A stretch of DNA of 64,000 nucleotides from Thelonectria olida (Eukaryota > Ascomycota > Sordariomycetes > Hypocreales > Nectriaceae), in assembly GCA_020736575.1 (NCBI GenBank), contig JAGPYM010000033.1:62001-126000 (forward strand), in the 5' to 3' direction. Position 1 is the first letter of the stretch, and the number at the start of each line of letters is the position of its first letter. Under the pieces are notes generated by a model. It saw only the letters and a list, made by a program, of their open reading frames with translations. It searched no databases and was not told where the DNA came from. A program made the translations under genes and the position numbers. Below are positions 1 through 11,688 of this stretch, piece by piece.

Positions 1-3000
1 ATATATACTATTTTTATTTTAATAGGTAATATTTGCTTTAATAAGGCATTTAATTTTAAATAGAAAGGTATATTAAAATATATAATAATTTAATATACTT
101 TTTAAAATTCTTACTTTTAACTAACTATTTAAATAAAAAAGAATATACTTATATAAGTATTTTAAATACTATTAAATAGAGAAATAATAGAGTTTTTATT
201 TAATATATATATTTTTTACTTAGGGCTAATAGGACCTAATTTATTATATATAAAAAACAAGGGCTTTTCTCCCCTTATTTAATTTAATTTAATAATAAAT
301 ATTTATAATAAATATTTAACTAATTAAAACCTTTTTTATATTTTTATAACTGTTTTAATTTGCTAATTTTAAATATTTAATTAGAATTTAAATATTTTTA
401 CTTTCTATTTTTTTAACTGCTTTTAAAGCTTTTAACTTCTATTTTCTATTATAGCTCTAGCTTTTATATTATTAAAATTAGCTTATTTATAAAATATATT
501 ATTTTATTTTATTTATTTTAAAATACTATTAGGTAGCTATTTATTTTTTATATAATCTTGCTTTTATATAATAGTAAGCTAAATATATAACTTATAAAAA
601 AGTATATTATTTTATAAAACTAGGCATTTTAAACTTAAGTAAACTATTATATAAAATTTATAATTTTAAATTGCTTTTAAATAAGTATAACTTACTTTTT
701 TAATAGTTTTTATTTTATAAAAATAAAACTTATAAATATATAAGTAAATAAATAAATAAGCTAAAGCTGCTTTATTTTACTATTAATTTCTAATATATTA
801 ATAAAATATTATAATAAGCTTATAAAAGGGTTTCTATTATACTATTATATTTAAAAGTTTATTAAAATTTATAATATTTCTTTTTATAATCCCTTACTTT
901 ACTATTTTTTATTTTATTATTATTAAAAAAGCCAATAATCTAGGCATATAATAGAGGTCGATATAGGCTAAACCCTAGCCTTATATCTATTATAATAAGC
1001 TTCTTAATAGGGCTTATAATTAGTCTTAAGGTAAAAGTCCCCGCTAAATAAACCTTATTTAAAGAACCTTATTCCAGGCCTCTAATATAAAAGCACCTAT
1101 TCTCTCTATCCGACCTTAGTCCGCACAACTTAACTAATAATATAATATATAATAGCTAAAATGCCCAACTTCTTATTAATTAAATGCAATATAATCTAAC
1201 TAGATAATAGAAGCCGCGCAACTACTTGCTATATATTAGGATATATAGATTTCCTTAAGTATATTAAGCTAATAAAAGATTTTAATAGGCACTTAAAGGA
1301 GTTATAACTCTTAGGCATCCCTATACTACCTAATATAAATATACTACTAAATATTAATTAAAAGATCAACCTAGTTATTTTAAGCTATAAGATTCTAATT
1401 GAAAGACCTAATATGTATTAATACTATTATAACTTCCTTAAATAGAAAGTTAAAAACCTTATATAACTTTTTAAAAAGAAAAGAAAAAACTATCTTAATA
1501 ATAATAATAAGCAATTTATTAAAATAATCCAATCAGATGCCTACAAGCCGTGGCTCTAGGAGCTACTATGCGCGGTAGCAATAATCTAAATAGTTGCCTA
1601 AAAGGCTATAAAGGAAAATTTAAAAATAAAAAGTAGGTCAAATGGATGTAAGGGTTGAAAAAGTGGGGGGGGCCAAAAAGGTTAGACGAAAAAGGAAAGT
1701 CTGGAAAAGGTTAAAATGGGTCCAAGGGCATTCAAACTAATGGAAATAGAGCAAGGCAACTAGGTAGCAAAATACACTAAGAGTTTATATAATAATAAAA
1801 ATTACTAATTGTAAAGATTTTTTATTTTATAAATATATTTAAAATAATTTAAAGCTAGCCTTTTATATATATATAAAGTAAAAGCTATATTTAATAAATA
1901 GTATATTTGTTTCTAATAATAGTATATTAAAATAATAATATATAAACTATTTTATATATATAAAATAGTAATTTATATTAGTTTTCTTTTATAATAGCTT
2001 AAATAGTTAATTATTATTTATAATATTTTATATTTTTTATAACTAGCCCTATTTTATATTATTTATAAGGGGAAAACTTTTAACTTTTAAATATATATAA
2101 AATAAAATACTCTTATAAGCAATTAGCTATAATATATAGTAATATAATTAACTAACTAATAGCTAATATAATATATTTTAGCTTTTAAAACTAGCTTTTA
2201 GCTCTTATAATACTAGGAAAATCTACTAATTATATTTAATTATATGTATATTAATATAGTGCAGGCTAATTAGAAAGCCCTTTTATATATATAACTTAAA
2301 AGTATTATAAAATTTACTTATATTTAACTAGCTACTAGCTGCTAGAATTAAACTAATTATAGTTTTATTATTTTTAATTTAAGTTTTTAATTTAAAAGGT
2401 TTAATTTAATTATAACTAGAAATATATTACTATGCCCCAAGCTGGAAAATAGTTAGTTATATATATTATAAAAGTAGGAGCTAGCTAAAAGTAAGTAAGT
2501 TATTAAATATATACTTTTTAGCTTACTAATATACTAGTTAAAAACGAGTTAATTTAAAGCTATAGCTATTTATTATTACTTATTATTATTATAACTAGGT
2601 ATTTTATTATAAGTTTAAATATTTACTAGATTACTTTTAATAAAGTGAGCTAATTAGCTAGTTTTTTTTAATTAGTTTATTATTTTATATTTTAAAATTT
2701 CTTTTTTTATAACCTTTTATATTTTCTTTTACTTTTTTTATTATAATAACTACTTTTTAATAATATTAGTAATTATTATTTTTAAACTTTTTAAGTATAT
2801 TTATTACTTATTAGCTATTATTACTTTTTTCCCTTTACTTACTAATATTAAAAAATCTACTATTACTATTAAAATAGTATTATTATTACTACTAGTAAAT
2901 ATATTTATATAAAAGTAGTAAATTGTTTTTTTTAGTTTTATAAAAAAGATTTATAAATAAATACTAATTTAAAAGTTTACTTATATTTTAGCTCCTTTTA

Positions 3001-5150
3001 TATTATACTTATTATTAAAAATAAACTTATAAGCACTTTTAACTTTATATAAAATGCTTATAGCCTAGTTATATATAAGTAAAATTTTAATAAATAGTAA
3101 AACTTTTAATAGCTTAAGTTAAATTTAATATAATATATTAAATAAGCTGTTTTAATACTAGTTTTTATAATTATAAACTTTTATAATAGTAAATAAAATT
3201 ATTATAAGCTTAATAGTTAATATTTAAATAATAGTTTTTTAAATAACTTTTAAAATTATAAACTATATAATTATAAAAATATAAATTAATAACTAGTACT
3301 TATTATTATATAAAAGTTACTTTTTATTTAATTTAATACTTTTTATATAATTATAATTATAATTATAACTAGTAAACTCTTTTATATTTTTCTAGTACTT
3401 TAGCTTATTATTATTTAATAAGTTTATTAAATATATTTTAACTATTATAATAAGTAGCTGCTTTTATTAAAGCTTTTTTAAATAAATAGTAGCTATTAAA
3501 ATTTACTTTTTATTATTATTACTTATATTACTACCTAGTATATATTATTATTATAATAGTTAGGTATATATTATAAATATATTATATAATAATAATAAAA
3601 TTAAACTTACTTATTTATTTAATTATAATAAAAGCTAGCCTTTTAAAATATATTTTATTAAATTCTTTTTCTTTTTTATATTCTTTTTAATTGTAAATTT
3701 ACTTATTTTTTATTTTAATTAGTTATAATATAAAATAATAGTTTAAAACTAGTAGTTTAGCCCCCCCTATTTGTATTTAAAACTTACTTTTATATATATT
3801 TATATATAATTATTAATTTATACTTATAACTTTAAATAGTAATTTAGTTTAAATTATTACTAGCCTTTTAGTTAAATATAATTAAATATAATAGTATAAT
3901 ATAATAATTTTATAAAATTAATAGCTAAATTGCTATAAGTTTAAAATATATTAAAAATCCTTTATATTTTATATATATAAAATAAAAGGTTATTAATAAG
4001 TTAAAAATATTTCTAATTTTAATATAATTTAAAGCTATTTAATATTATTTTAATAACTCTTTACTTTTTTTTTCCTTTTTACTATTATATAAGTATAATT
4101 ATTATAATATTATAAGGTCTTACTAATTAAATATTTAAATAAATAACTTACTTTTAATAAGTTAAATAGTTTAATTACTTAAGGAAAAATTATAAAATTA
4201 GTAATTAAAATAATAATAAAAATGCAATTACTAAACTCTAATAAAATTATAATATTAAAAATAGTATTTTTATTTATTTTCTTATATATTAAATATTAAA
4301 AAATAAAAAAAATAAAGTTTATTAGCTGCTTTTTTATTAGGTTTATTACTTACTTTATATTATTTTAATATTATTTTTATTTTCCCTCTATTTAAATTTA
4401 TTAACTATTAAATAATAATACTAATAATATTAAAGCTAGTTTTTAAATATTATTTTTAAAAAAAAATAATTAAGCCTATTATATTATAATTACTAGTATT
4501 TTTATATATAAATATAGCTTTATATAATTAAATAGTTATAATTAAATACTTAATATTATATAAAAGTATAATAGTAAGTTTATATATATATTACTATTAA
4601 TATAATTTTTAATTAAAATAATAATAAATTAAAAAATAGCTTAATTAAATATTTTATATAATAAGCTAGCTATATTTTTATTATTAGTTAGATTATTATT
4701 ATTATTATTATTACTTTTAACTATTTTATTTCTATTATTATAAAAGCTACTATTATAACTATTAGAAAATTAATTTCTTTTAAGCTTATTAATTATATTA
4801 TATAATAAGCTTTACTACTTATTAATAAAATAAATAGCCTAATATTTAAATACCTTTTTATATTTAATATAAAATACTTATTAGTAAAAGTTTAAATATT
4901 AATAACTAATAAACTAATATTTACTTATTAATATTTTTTATTTTTATATTTAAATAGTATTTTATTTAAATTTAATACTATTATATTAGTAAGCTATTAA
5001 AATATTTCTATTAGTATACTATTAAATTACTAGTAATAGTAGTCTATTTTATAATTAAAACTCTTTTTAAATTATAATAGTAATAAATATTTATAAATTA
5101 CTTACTTATTTCTTTATTAAGCTTGCCCTATTATTACTACTTTTACTCAA
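1..5150. repeat. RIP-degraded AT-rich block
   Basis: The first 5.1 kb consists almost entirely of A and T, with very many TpA steps, almost no CpG and no open reading frame of useful length. This is the composition left by repeat-induced point mutation, which turns CpA into TpA in duplicated fungal DNA. It ends within a few tens of bases near 5150, after which the sequence has balanced composition. A less AT-rich island at about 930-1760 keeps short GC-containing stretches and probably derives from a different, less mutated repeat. No gene, TIR or LTR can be read in the block. Confidence 0.85.
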
Positions 5151-5547
5151 TAAACCGAGAAAGCGCTGCTGGGGCCGCCAAATCGGGTGGAAAGTGCCGC
5201 TGTTTTTAGAGGCGCTTGCAGTGCGGGGGAACTGCAGAGCAGCAAGAGAGCGAGAGGTACTATATACCTATGTCCATGCCTACTACACGGACCACCTGCA
5301 CATGCCGGGATCCTTTTTGGATCCTCCCAATTTTGGGATCAATTTCTGGACTCTCCATCAGTCCCACAAACCGTGCCCTATTTCCCGCCGTCATGTTGGT
5401 ATCGCGAGTCTTCGCAACCGCCGCCTGCCATAAAGGGCGGCAACGACCTCGCGCCCCTTTTCCCTTCCGTCCCCATCATCTCGTCAGCGCAAGACAACCT
5501 CCCCAAACCTCGCGAGCGTTGCTTATCCGTCACCGAATTTTTCCCAA

Positions 5548-8206
5548 ATGACATCGCACGCTCCTTCGGCCTCGCGCATGGGCACGAAGAGAGATCACAA
5601 CGCCTTTCTCGAATATTTCGCTACCCACGAGGCGCAGGACCGAGCTAAAAAGCCGAAGGAGACGCTCTCGGTTGAACAACACGCTGCTCATCGAGCGCAA
5701 TTGACCACCGTTCTCTTCATCAAACCAAGGTACGCTCACGAAACTCAAGTTAACGTTTGCGGGATCTTCAAAAAATGGCAGCGGTATGGCCAACTATTCC
5801 CTTCGTCCCTTTACGAGACTTACCACGTACTGATTTTGATCGATGCAGATACTGCAGCGAGATGAAGGTGGGTGACTGGAAGGCGACGATCGAGAACCTC
5901 AAACGTGAAACGACGCAAGACTTTTTCCTATTCATATGCGAGAAGTACAATATCTCCTCATGGAGCACCGGCAAGGTGTATATTCGTCAATTCCAGCAGC
6001 TATATACTACGTTAAACGGTCGCTACATGGACCGCAACGACTCTAAGGAGGTATACAAGGTATGGGGCATCTCTTTCCATTGGCTTCGCGCAACACCTTA
6101 CTAGCTGTTTACTGCTTGACCCTGAATTTGGGCCCTTCTGATGTGTATCAAGTATTATAATAGCGTTCTGATTCCTCGATTCGACCATCAACCGCCGAAC
6201 AAGGATGGCAAGCCGGTGTTCAATGTCGACAGTCTACGTCTTCACGTGACGTTTAATATCGCCTTCGACATGAAAACCTTCCCCGGCGAGCGACACCGCC
6301 TCAACATGCACGGCTGCTACCAGCTCCTTTGTTATACCGGAGCACGCCCTGCCGAGCTCGTGAATGCCGTGCGGTCGAAGCCGAAAGATGGCTCCGGTGG
6401 AGTGCTTTTCGGCTGCAAAGCTGTTCACTCAACCCCGGATGATGATGCAGACCAGGCGCCGGCGTTGGATAAAGACTCCAAAATACTGGACGACCTTCTT
6501 GCTCAAGAGACCGTAGTACGCGGACGTCCTAAGGCCCTCTGCTATGAAGACATTCAGATGATGATCGTGCGCCATCCTATCACCAAACGGTGCATACTAG
6601 CCATGGCTATCAAGTTTATCCACCATAAGGGCGCTGATAATAAACCTAAGCCGTATGTGTTTTTCTTTTCTTTTATACCGGTCTTCGTCCCTAGGTATTA
6701 GGCATCTTGTATACTAACTATTCTAGGACTATTTTCTACTTCACGCCTGCTAAAAAGCTCGCCTTTTGTGCTGTTTCGACAATCCTCGCTCTCGCCCTCC
6801 ATGATGAAGCATTCGATGCACCGAGCTTGATCAATGCTTCCAGCGTCTTTTCCAAGGCCCCGCCGCGATTTAAGGAGTGCCTCCCGCTCCGATGGAAGAT
6901 ATCCAAGCTGAAAATACCGATCTTCCGTCGCTACCATGGCCATACTCTCTCGGCCGACGAGCCCATGGAGTATACCAAGCTTAGAGATGATATGGGACAG
7001 CAGAGTCTCGACTTAGGCAATGAGAAAAAAACAACACCTAGGTTCGCTAGGAGAGGTACCGCAAATGCTGTTAATGGTATGTTTTTATGCAACCCCCATA
7101 AGGATGGGATGTGGTATCGAATGAGGTCATGGCTTGGGACTGGGCTGACATAATTCATTCTTTCTAGGAGACGCACCTGATCCTGTCCGTGACCAAATGA
7201 TGCGTCACGATCCTGCATTTCTGACCTTTCAAAACGCCTACCTGAACGAGATCCTCAATTTCGACGTTCAGAATGCCTTCCTGGAAGAAGAGAAAGAAAC
7301 CGAACTCTTCCGCATGTTCGCCTATGTTAGCCTTACTCGCGATCCCCGTGCGACTGCAAATATGGTTCCCCCAGAGGTGTGGGAGAATACTCCGCCAGAC
7401 CCGGAAATTATCGAACTTGAAAGGCAACTCGAGGAACTCAGAGGGGTAGATATCGCATTGAGGGTCATGAGCACGAGAAAGAGATTCGACAGCTTAAACG
7501 TACCATCGACAATAAGTGTGCACATCACAAACTGCGTGTGGTCAAACGGTATCGCGAATTCTTCTTCTATAATGCACCGACCTGGGATGTTGAAAGACAG
7601 GCGCGAGGGGAAGAAGAGGAGGAGTACGTGGAACCTGAGATTGATGTTTCCATTCCCGAACGTGCCAGGCTCGCGAAACTTCTCTGCAAGCAGCCTGATG
7701 ATTGGACCGAGGAGGAGGTTTTCCAACAAAGGATCAAAGCCATCGATCTCATGGTCGCTTTATGCGGTAAACGGGAGACAGTGAGGCGGAAGCACATCCA
7801 ACAGAAAGCTCGAACCACTCTGCCTATCAAGGTTGAATCGCCTGGAGCGGAATACCGTTCAACTCCTAATTCTTTCCCTCTTCTCATGGAAGCGACACAG
7901 TGCCCGGACTGCTTTGGCGATGAACGGCTTTCGTTGGAGGAGCGGAAGTTTCTGTACTGCCGTCCCACGGTTCGAAATGATCACTTTGATGATTGTCACT
8001 TGCCGGGGCGGGAGCGCGTCGAGCATCGTGGAGAACCAATCAGGTGCGAACACCCTAGATGTAAGGACGAGAAGTTCAAACATTTAGACCACTTTCGGAG
8101 CCACGTTCAAAATATTCATGGGGTCACTCTCCGATCCTCGGTGCAAGTGAGGGATAGACGATGGCGGAAAGCTAGGCACCGTCAAATGGTGAAGGGTAAT
8201 CGATAA
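5548..8206 (+). pseudogene. DUF3435 tyrosine recombinase (Starship captain-like), one frameshift
   Basis: Starship captains are tyrosine recombinases that excise and insert giant fungal transposons and normally lie just inside the 5' end. Five exons assemble with GT-AG introns: 5548-5783, 5849-6059, 6153-6652, 6727-7076 and 7168-8206, about 778 codons. Family landmarks are VYIRQFQQLYTTLNGRYMDR in exon 2, CYTGARPAELV in exon 3 (the box I arginine), KPTIFYF across the exon 3/4 join, and RHDP followed by NAYLNE in exon 5, the likely His and nucleophilic Tyr. A C2H2-like segment (CEHPRC to HFRSHVQNIH) lies near the C-terminus. The reading frame slips by one base between 7443 and 7451, because the conserved YRIEGHEHEKEI segment continues in another frame. 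That slip lies after the catalytic Tyr. The gene starts about 400 bp right of the AT-rich block. Family assignment is confident; membership in a complete Starship is inference. Confidence 0.85.
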
Positions 8207-9726
8207 GCACAGATGTGATTGCCTCCCTTTCGTGGAAAATCTCTTTTCTAGGTTTTAGGTTGAATTCATCTTAGAAATAGACACGAGTTATACATATAAT
8301 GTGCTCAAAGTAGTTGAGTGTAATCAAGTTGTATTGAAAGCTGAGGAAGCTTGGATTCTACTTTGGGTACAAATGAATTACAGTTGCAGGTTGTGATCGT
8401 TTGTCTTGGATCACGGTTTGACTTCGTGATCCCGTGGTGATTGGGCCACTGAAGTAGGGCAGTTGTTAGGAGTAGGGGGTGAGTACAGCTCGTGGCATTT
8501 AATCTTCGTTCTACCACACACAGCGCCAGCACACCAAGCTATTGGCATACTAAGCTGTTACACCGACTTCAGTGGCCACTCTCGCGTTAAGATAGCGAGG
8601 CTGTCTAAAGACTCTGAGTTCTCGAACGCTCAGTAATGTAGTCTTACTTAACTTCCTCACGAAAACACTTATAGTTCCAATATAAGGGCAATATATATCC
8701 AGCTCTTATCAGGAGAACCCAGATAAATTCTACTCGTATGAGAGCATTATTTCAATAGTTCGGACAACTCCATGTTGAGTCAGCAGAAGATAGCCAATAG
8801 ATTGTTGGGATATATGAAGCAAAACATTAGTATTATTTAATGGTTAATTGAGTACGAGAACGTTCAGTAAACTTTCCACTGAAAACCTACTCGAGCGACT
8901 AGCATAGTGTTGAGACAGCAGTTTACCTATCCGATTAATTTCGGCTGTTAGTCAGATGGGCACGATATCGTTCACTATAAGGTGTCTAAGCCTGATTCAA
9001 GCTATCTAGGTGCTTATAATCTGCACTCTGAGAGCGCAGTAGGCAAAAACATATGTTAGAAAGATGCGCGATTGCAGAGCAATGCCTTCTTGTGGAGACT
9101 TGGCTGCAACTAGGATATAAAGCAAATGGAATAACTTGAGTAATTATGGAAGTAAGGATCTTAGGCGAAGCCCTCTGTGAATTATCCAAATATTATAAAA
9201 AGGGTTATGAAATCCCATACCTACCCACTTTTTTCACCGCCTACTCAAAAGACTACCGTTCAAGTACGTCCCGCTCACCGCTTGCCTAATCCGCGTCGCA
9301 TTTCAAACGGTGATTAGCATAGACTAATGCGTCGGCCAATTTGGGACTATAACCATTTTCGGGCCGTATATAGTTAAATTGATCCATTTCTGGCCACGCC
9401 AACAAAACTTCTTATGAGACACCCTCCCTCAAATTCCGGTAAAACATTTCCAAACAGCCGTGGAAGGAAATGGGTGTTTATTCAGTTCGTATGGATCGGA
9501 CGCAAAGCACTGTCTAGAAAGTATGTACATGTGCCGGAAGAGGACTTGTAGATGGGCGTACTTGATTTTAAAAGCACATGTATTCCGTAATACATATTGT
9601 TCGGTCTGAGTTTTCTTGTACTGTATTATTCCTTTGAAAAACTACCTTTCTCAATCATTTTCTGAAACGCGATGAGGTAGTCGCACCGCTCAAGATTTCC
9701 GCAATCCTCGAGCTCGACGACTAGTC
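8207..9726. other. intergenic, no gene recognised
   Basis: About 1.5 kb between the captain and the HMG-box gene. Only short unsupported open frames are present. A small inverted pair is visible: GGCCACTGAAGT near 8447 and ACTTCAGTGGCC near 8566. No RNA gene, TIR or LTR was recognised. Confidence 0.5.
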
Positions 9727-10352
9727 ATGGATTCCGCCGCAGATCAAGGCATGGTTTTGTATACTGCCTTACTCAATGATACAACTCCTATTTCTGAAGG
9801 GCCCTTGTTACATTATCCCTCAATGGTAAGAATCATATTCTCCAAACTGTGGCCACGACCAATCCCTCACATCCCGTCTTTCAGCCAAGAACCTTTCAAG
9901 ATTATTACTGCCCGAGTTCTGCTGACGCTGAATATACGTGGACCGAGTGGCTTGAAAGCGATTGGTTGTTGTTTCCGGATATACCGGATCCGATCGAGCA
10001 GCCCGAAGACGTATCGAACATCGCATCACCGCAATGTCATAGAGTTGATGTCCTTAGCAACTGTGAATTTTCGCCAACGTCAATACACAAAATCGAGCAA
10101 TATGTGCAGCGGACCCCAGAACAAAGGCGCCTAGAAGCAGCTGGTGGCAAGGCCAAACGCCCACCAAACGCCTTCATTCTCTATCGAATAGCCTTTCGGC
10201 ATGCAGCTGAGCGGGTCTATGGCACTAAACTTCAACAAGTCGTTTCGAAGATATGTGGAGAGAGTTGGCTCCGGGAATCAGAACAGTTGCGGACATGGTT
10301 TAAGACATTAGCTATCACCGAGAAAGCGAATCACGAGAAGAGTCTAGCTTAG
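9727..10352 (+). CDS. MATA-type HMG-box protein, box truncated at its C-terminal end
   Basis: Two exons, 9727-9825 and 9885-10352, joined by a 59-bp intron (GTAAGA donor, TTTCAG acceptor) in phase 0, give 188 residues. Residues about 124-185 form an HMG box starting KRPPNAFILYR, the signature shared by fungal mating-type HMG proteins (MAT1-2-1, MAT1-1-3) and their relatives. These bind DNA in the minor groove and act as nuclear transcription regulators. The conserved intron usually found inside the MAT1-2-1 box is absent. The protein stops immediately after ITEKANHEKSLA, so the basic tail that normally closes the box (a PdYkY-like segment) is missing. A LINE 3'-tail fragment begins about 40 bp downstream. 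The position beside a captain and transposons, not APN2 or SLA2, argues against a functional MAT locus. Family confident, function unknown. Confidence 0.75.
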
Positions 10353-10391
10353 CAAAACACCTGAAGAATATGGTCTGTGGTCTGTATTACA

Positions 10392-10437
10392 ATACAATTT
10401 ATTACGCCCGGCGGCTTGAACCGAAAGGGCACTGATT
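10392..10437 (-). repeat. LINE 3'-end fragment (short copy)
   Basis: A stretch of about 45 bp reading AATTTATTACGCCCGGCGGC after a short ACAAT-type repeat recurs at about 18640-18690. It resembles the 3' end of the LINE at 18691-22700 (AATTTATTACGCCCGGGAGG) but belongs to a different subfamily. It looks like an extremely 5'-truncated insertion. Confidence 0.5.
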
Positions 10438-10539
10438 ACTAATGTACACATATATGGCCCAAATATTCTGTATTATCGGGGGCGAAATCGGATTCCTCCT
10501 TTGGTAGTCTCTAAAGAAATATGCATGCACGGCGCGGTA

Positions 10540-11074
10540 CAGTGGGGTGCCGGCCCGGCGTCAGTAATCTATCACTGTAAATTTGCCAAAAATGGCCAAA
10601 AATGGCCAAAACTAGCGCGAATATGCCCCTGTCGTATTCCAACAATAACAGCATATCAGTGCCTTGGCATTCGGGCATCAACAACCTGGGCTACGAGCAA
10701 CTTCTGGCTGCCTACCTCCTGGAAGTTCATCCATAATTATCCCCGAGTCCATTTCTGGCCGAAGCCTACGTTCACTAAACGATGATACATACACTGAGGT
10801 GCAGGTTCAGCGTCAGTAATTCAGTGTAGTTTTGTCCAAAAATGGACCAAGTAGACGAAGTACGGAGACATTTGGCCGTTTCTGGTCACTCTCGGTAATT
10901 ACGCGCGGTTCCACCGTACACAGACAGTGCGCAAGTCGCTAAAATTAGCAAAATTTTGAGAGATTTCAGAGCTCAAACACTGACGCTGAACGTAGGCTTC
11001 GGTCAGAAATGGACTCTTCGCACTAGTTTTGGCCTTGTTTGGCAAAATTACAGTGATAGATCCGCACCCCACTG
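10540..11074. mobile_element. MITE-like element with TA target duplication (Tc1/mariner type)
   Basis: The 535-bp segment starts CAGTGGGGTGC and ends GCACCCCACTG, with TA immediately outside both ends (10538-10539 and 11075-11076). Homology between the ends continues inward imperfectly over about 80 bp (for example ATCTATCACTGTAA near the left end, inverted at the right). A third diverged copy of the terminal sequence, in direct orientation, begins near 10790, suggesting a nested or partly duplicated MITE. No transposase is encoded. TA duplication and TIRs fit a non-autonomous Tc1/mariner or pogo relative. Confidence 0.7.
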
Positions 11075-11133
11075 TACAACGCTTCTATTAATGGTGATAA
11101 ATTTAGACTTTTTGTATTCGATTAGACAGCTTT

Positions 11134-11411
11134 GGTCCTGGGACAGCTCTGGTCCTGGGACAGCTCCGGTCCTGGGACAGCTCTGGTCCTGGGACAGCTC
11201 TGGTCCTGGGACAGCTCTGGTCCTGGGACAGCTCTGGTCCTGGGACAGCTTTGGTTGGTCCTGGGACAGCTCTGGTCCTGGGACAGCTCTGGTCCTGGGA
11301 CAGCTTTGGTTGGTCCTGGGACAGCTCTGGTCCTGGGACAGCTTTGGTTGGTCCTGGGACAGCTCTGGTCCTGGGACAGCTTTGGTCCTGGGACAGCTCT
11401 GGTCCTGGGAC
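11134..11411. repeat. 17-bp minisatellite, 16 units
   Basis: Tandem copies of GGTCCTGGGACAGCTCT fill 278 bp exactly: 12 units of 17 bp, three of 21 bp with an added GGTT, and a final 11-base partial unit that stops at the first base of the Copia LTR. Each unit contains GTCC and GGAC in inverted arrangement, so single strands could form serial hairpins. Because 17 is not a multiple of three and the unit has no stop on the + strand, all three + frames are open; these frames are not genes. Confidence 0.95.
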
Positions 11412-11534
11412 TGTTGGAATGAGTGATTGTGTTTGTTATTCTATATATTATTCAAACAGGCGGGAGCATTCATACTTATACACATCCCCAACTCCTGTTA
11501 CGCATTACTGTTTCAAACACCGTGATGTTTGACA
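11412..11534 (-). repeat. Copia 3' LTR
   Basis: The 123-bp terminal repeat begins TGTTGGAATG and ends TGTTTGACA on the + strand and matches 17548-17670. It directly abuts the minisatellite on its outer side. The purine tract (GAGTGGGAG on the minus strand, 11535-11543) lies directly on its inner side. Confidence 0.95.
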
Positions 11535-11688
11535 CTCCCACTCGATGGCTGCTCTGTCAGGAGTGCTATCGACTGTTCATCACAGTGTTGATAGGCCCCG
11601 TTAAAACCTTTAAAAACCTTCGGAAGGAAAAATAAAGGAAAGGGTGCCTGTACAGCTTGCCTTTGCTGCAGTCAAAAACTCGTAAGCC

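Noticed and set aside
5187..5648. ORF upstream of and overlapping the captain start
   Set aside because: Begins with GTG, overlaps exon 1 in another frame, and has no recognisable sequence. Treated as leader sequence.
10956..11532. Three overlapping + strand ORFs encoding repeats such as WSWDSSGPGTA and LVLGQ
   Set aside because: They are the three frames of the 17-bp minisatellite, which has no stop on this strand. No coding evidence.
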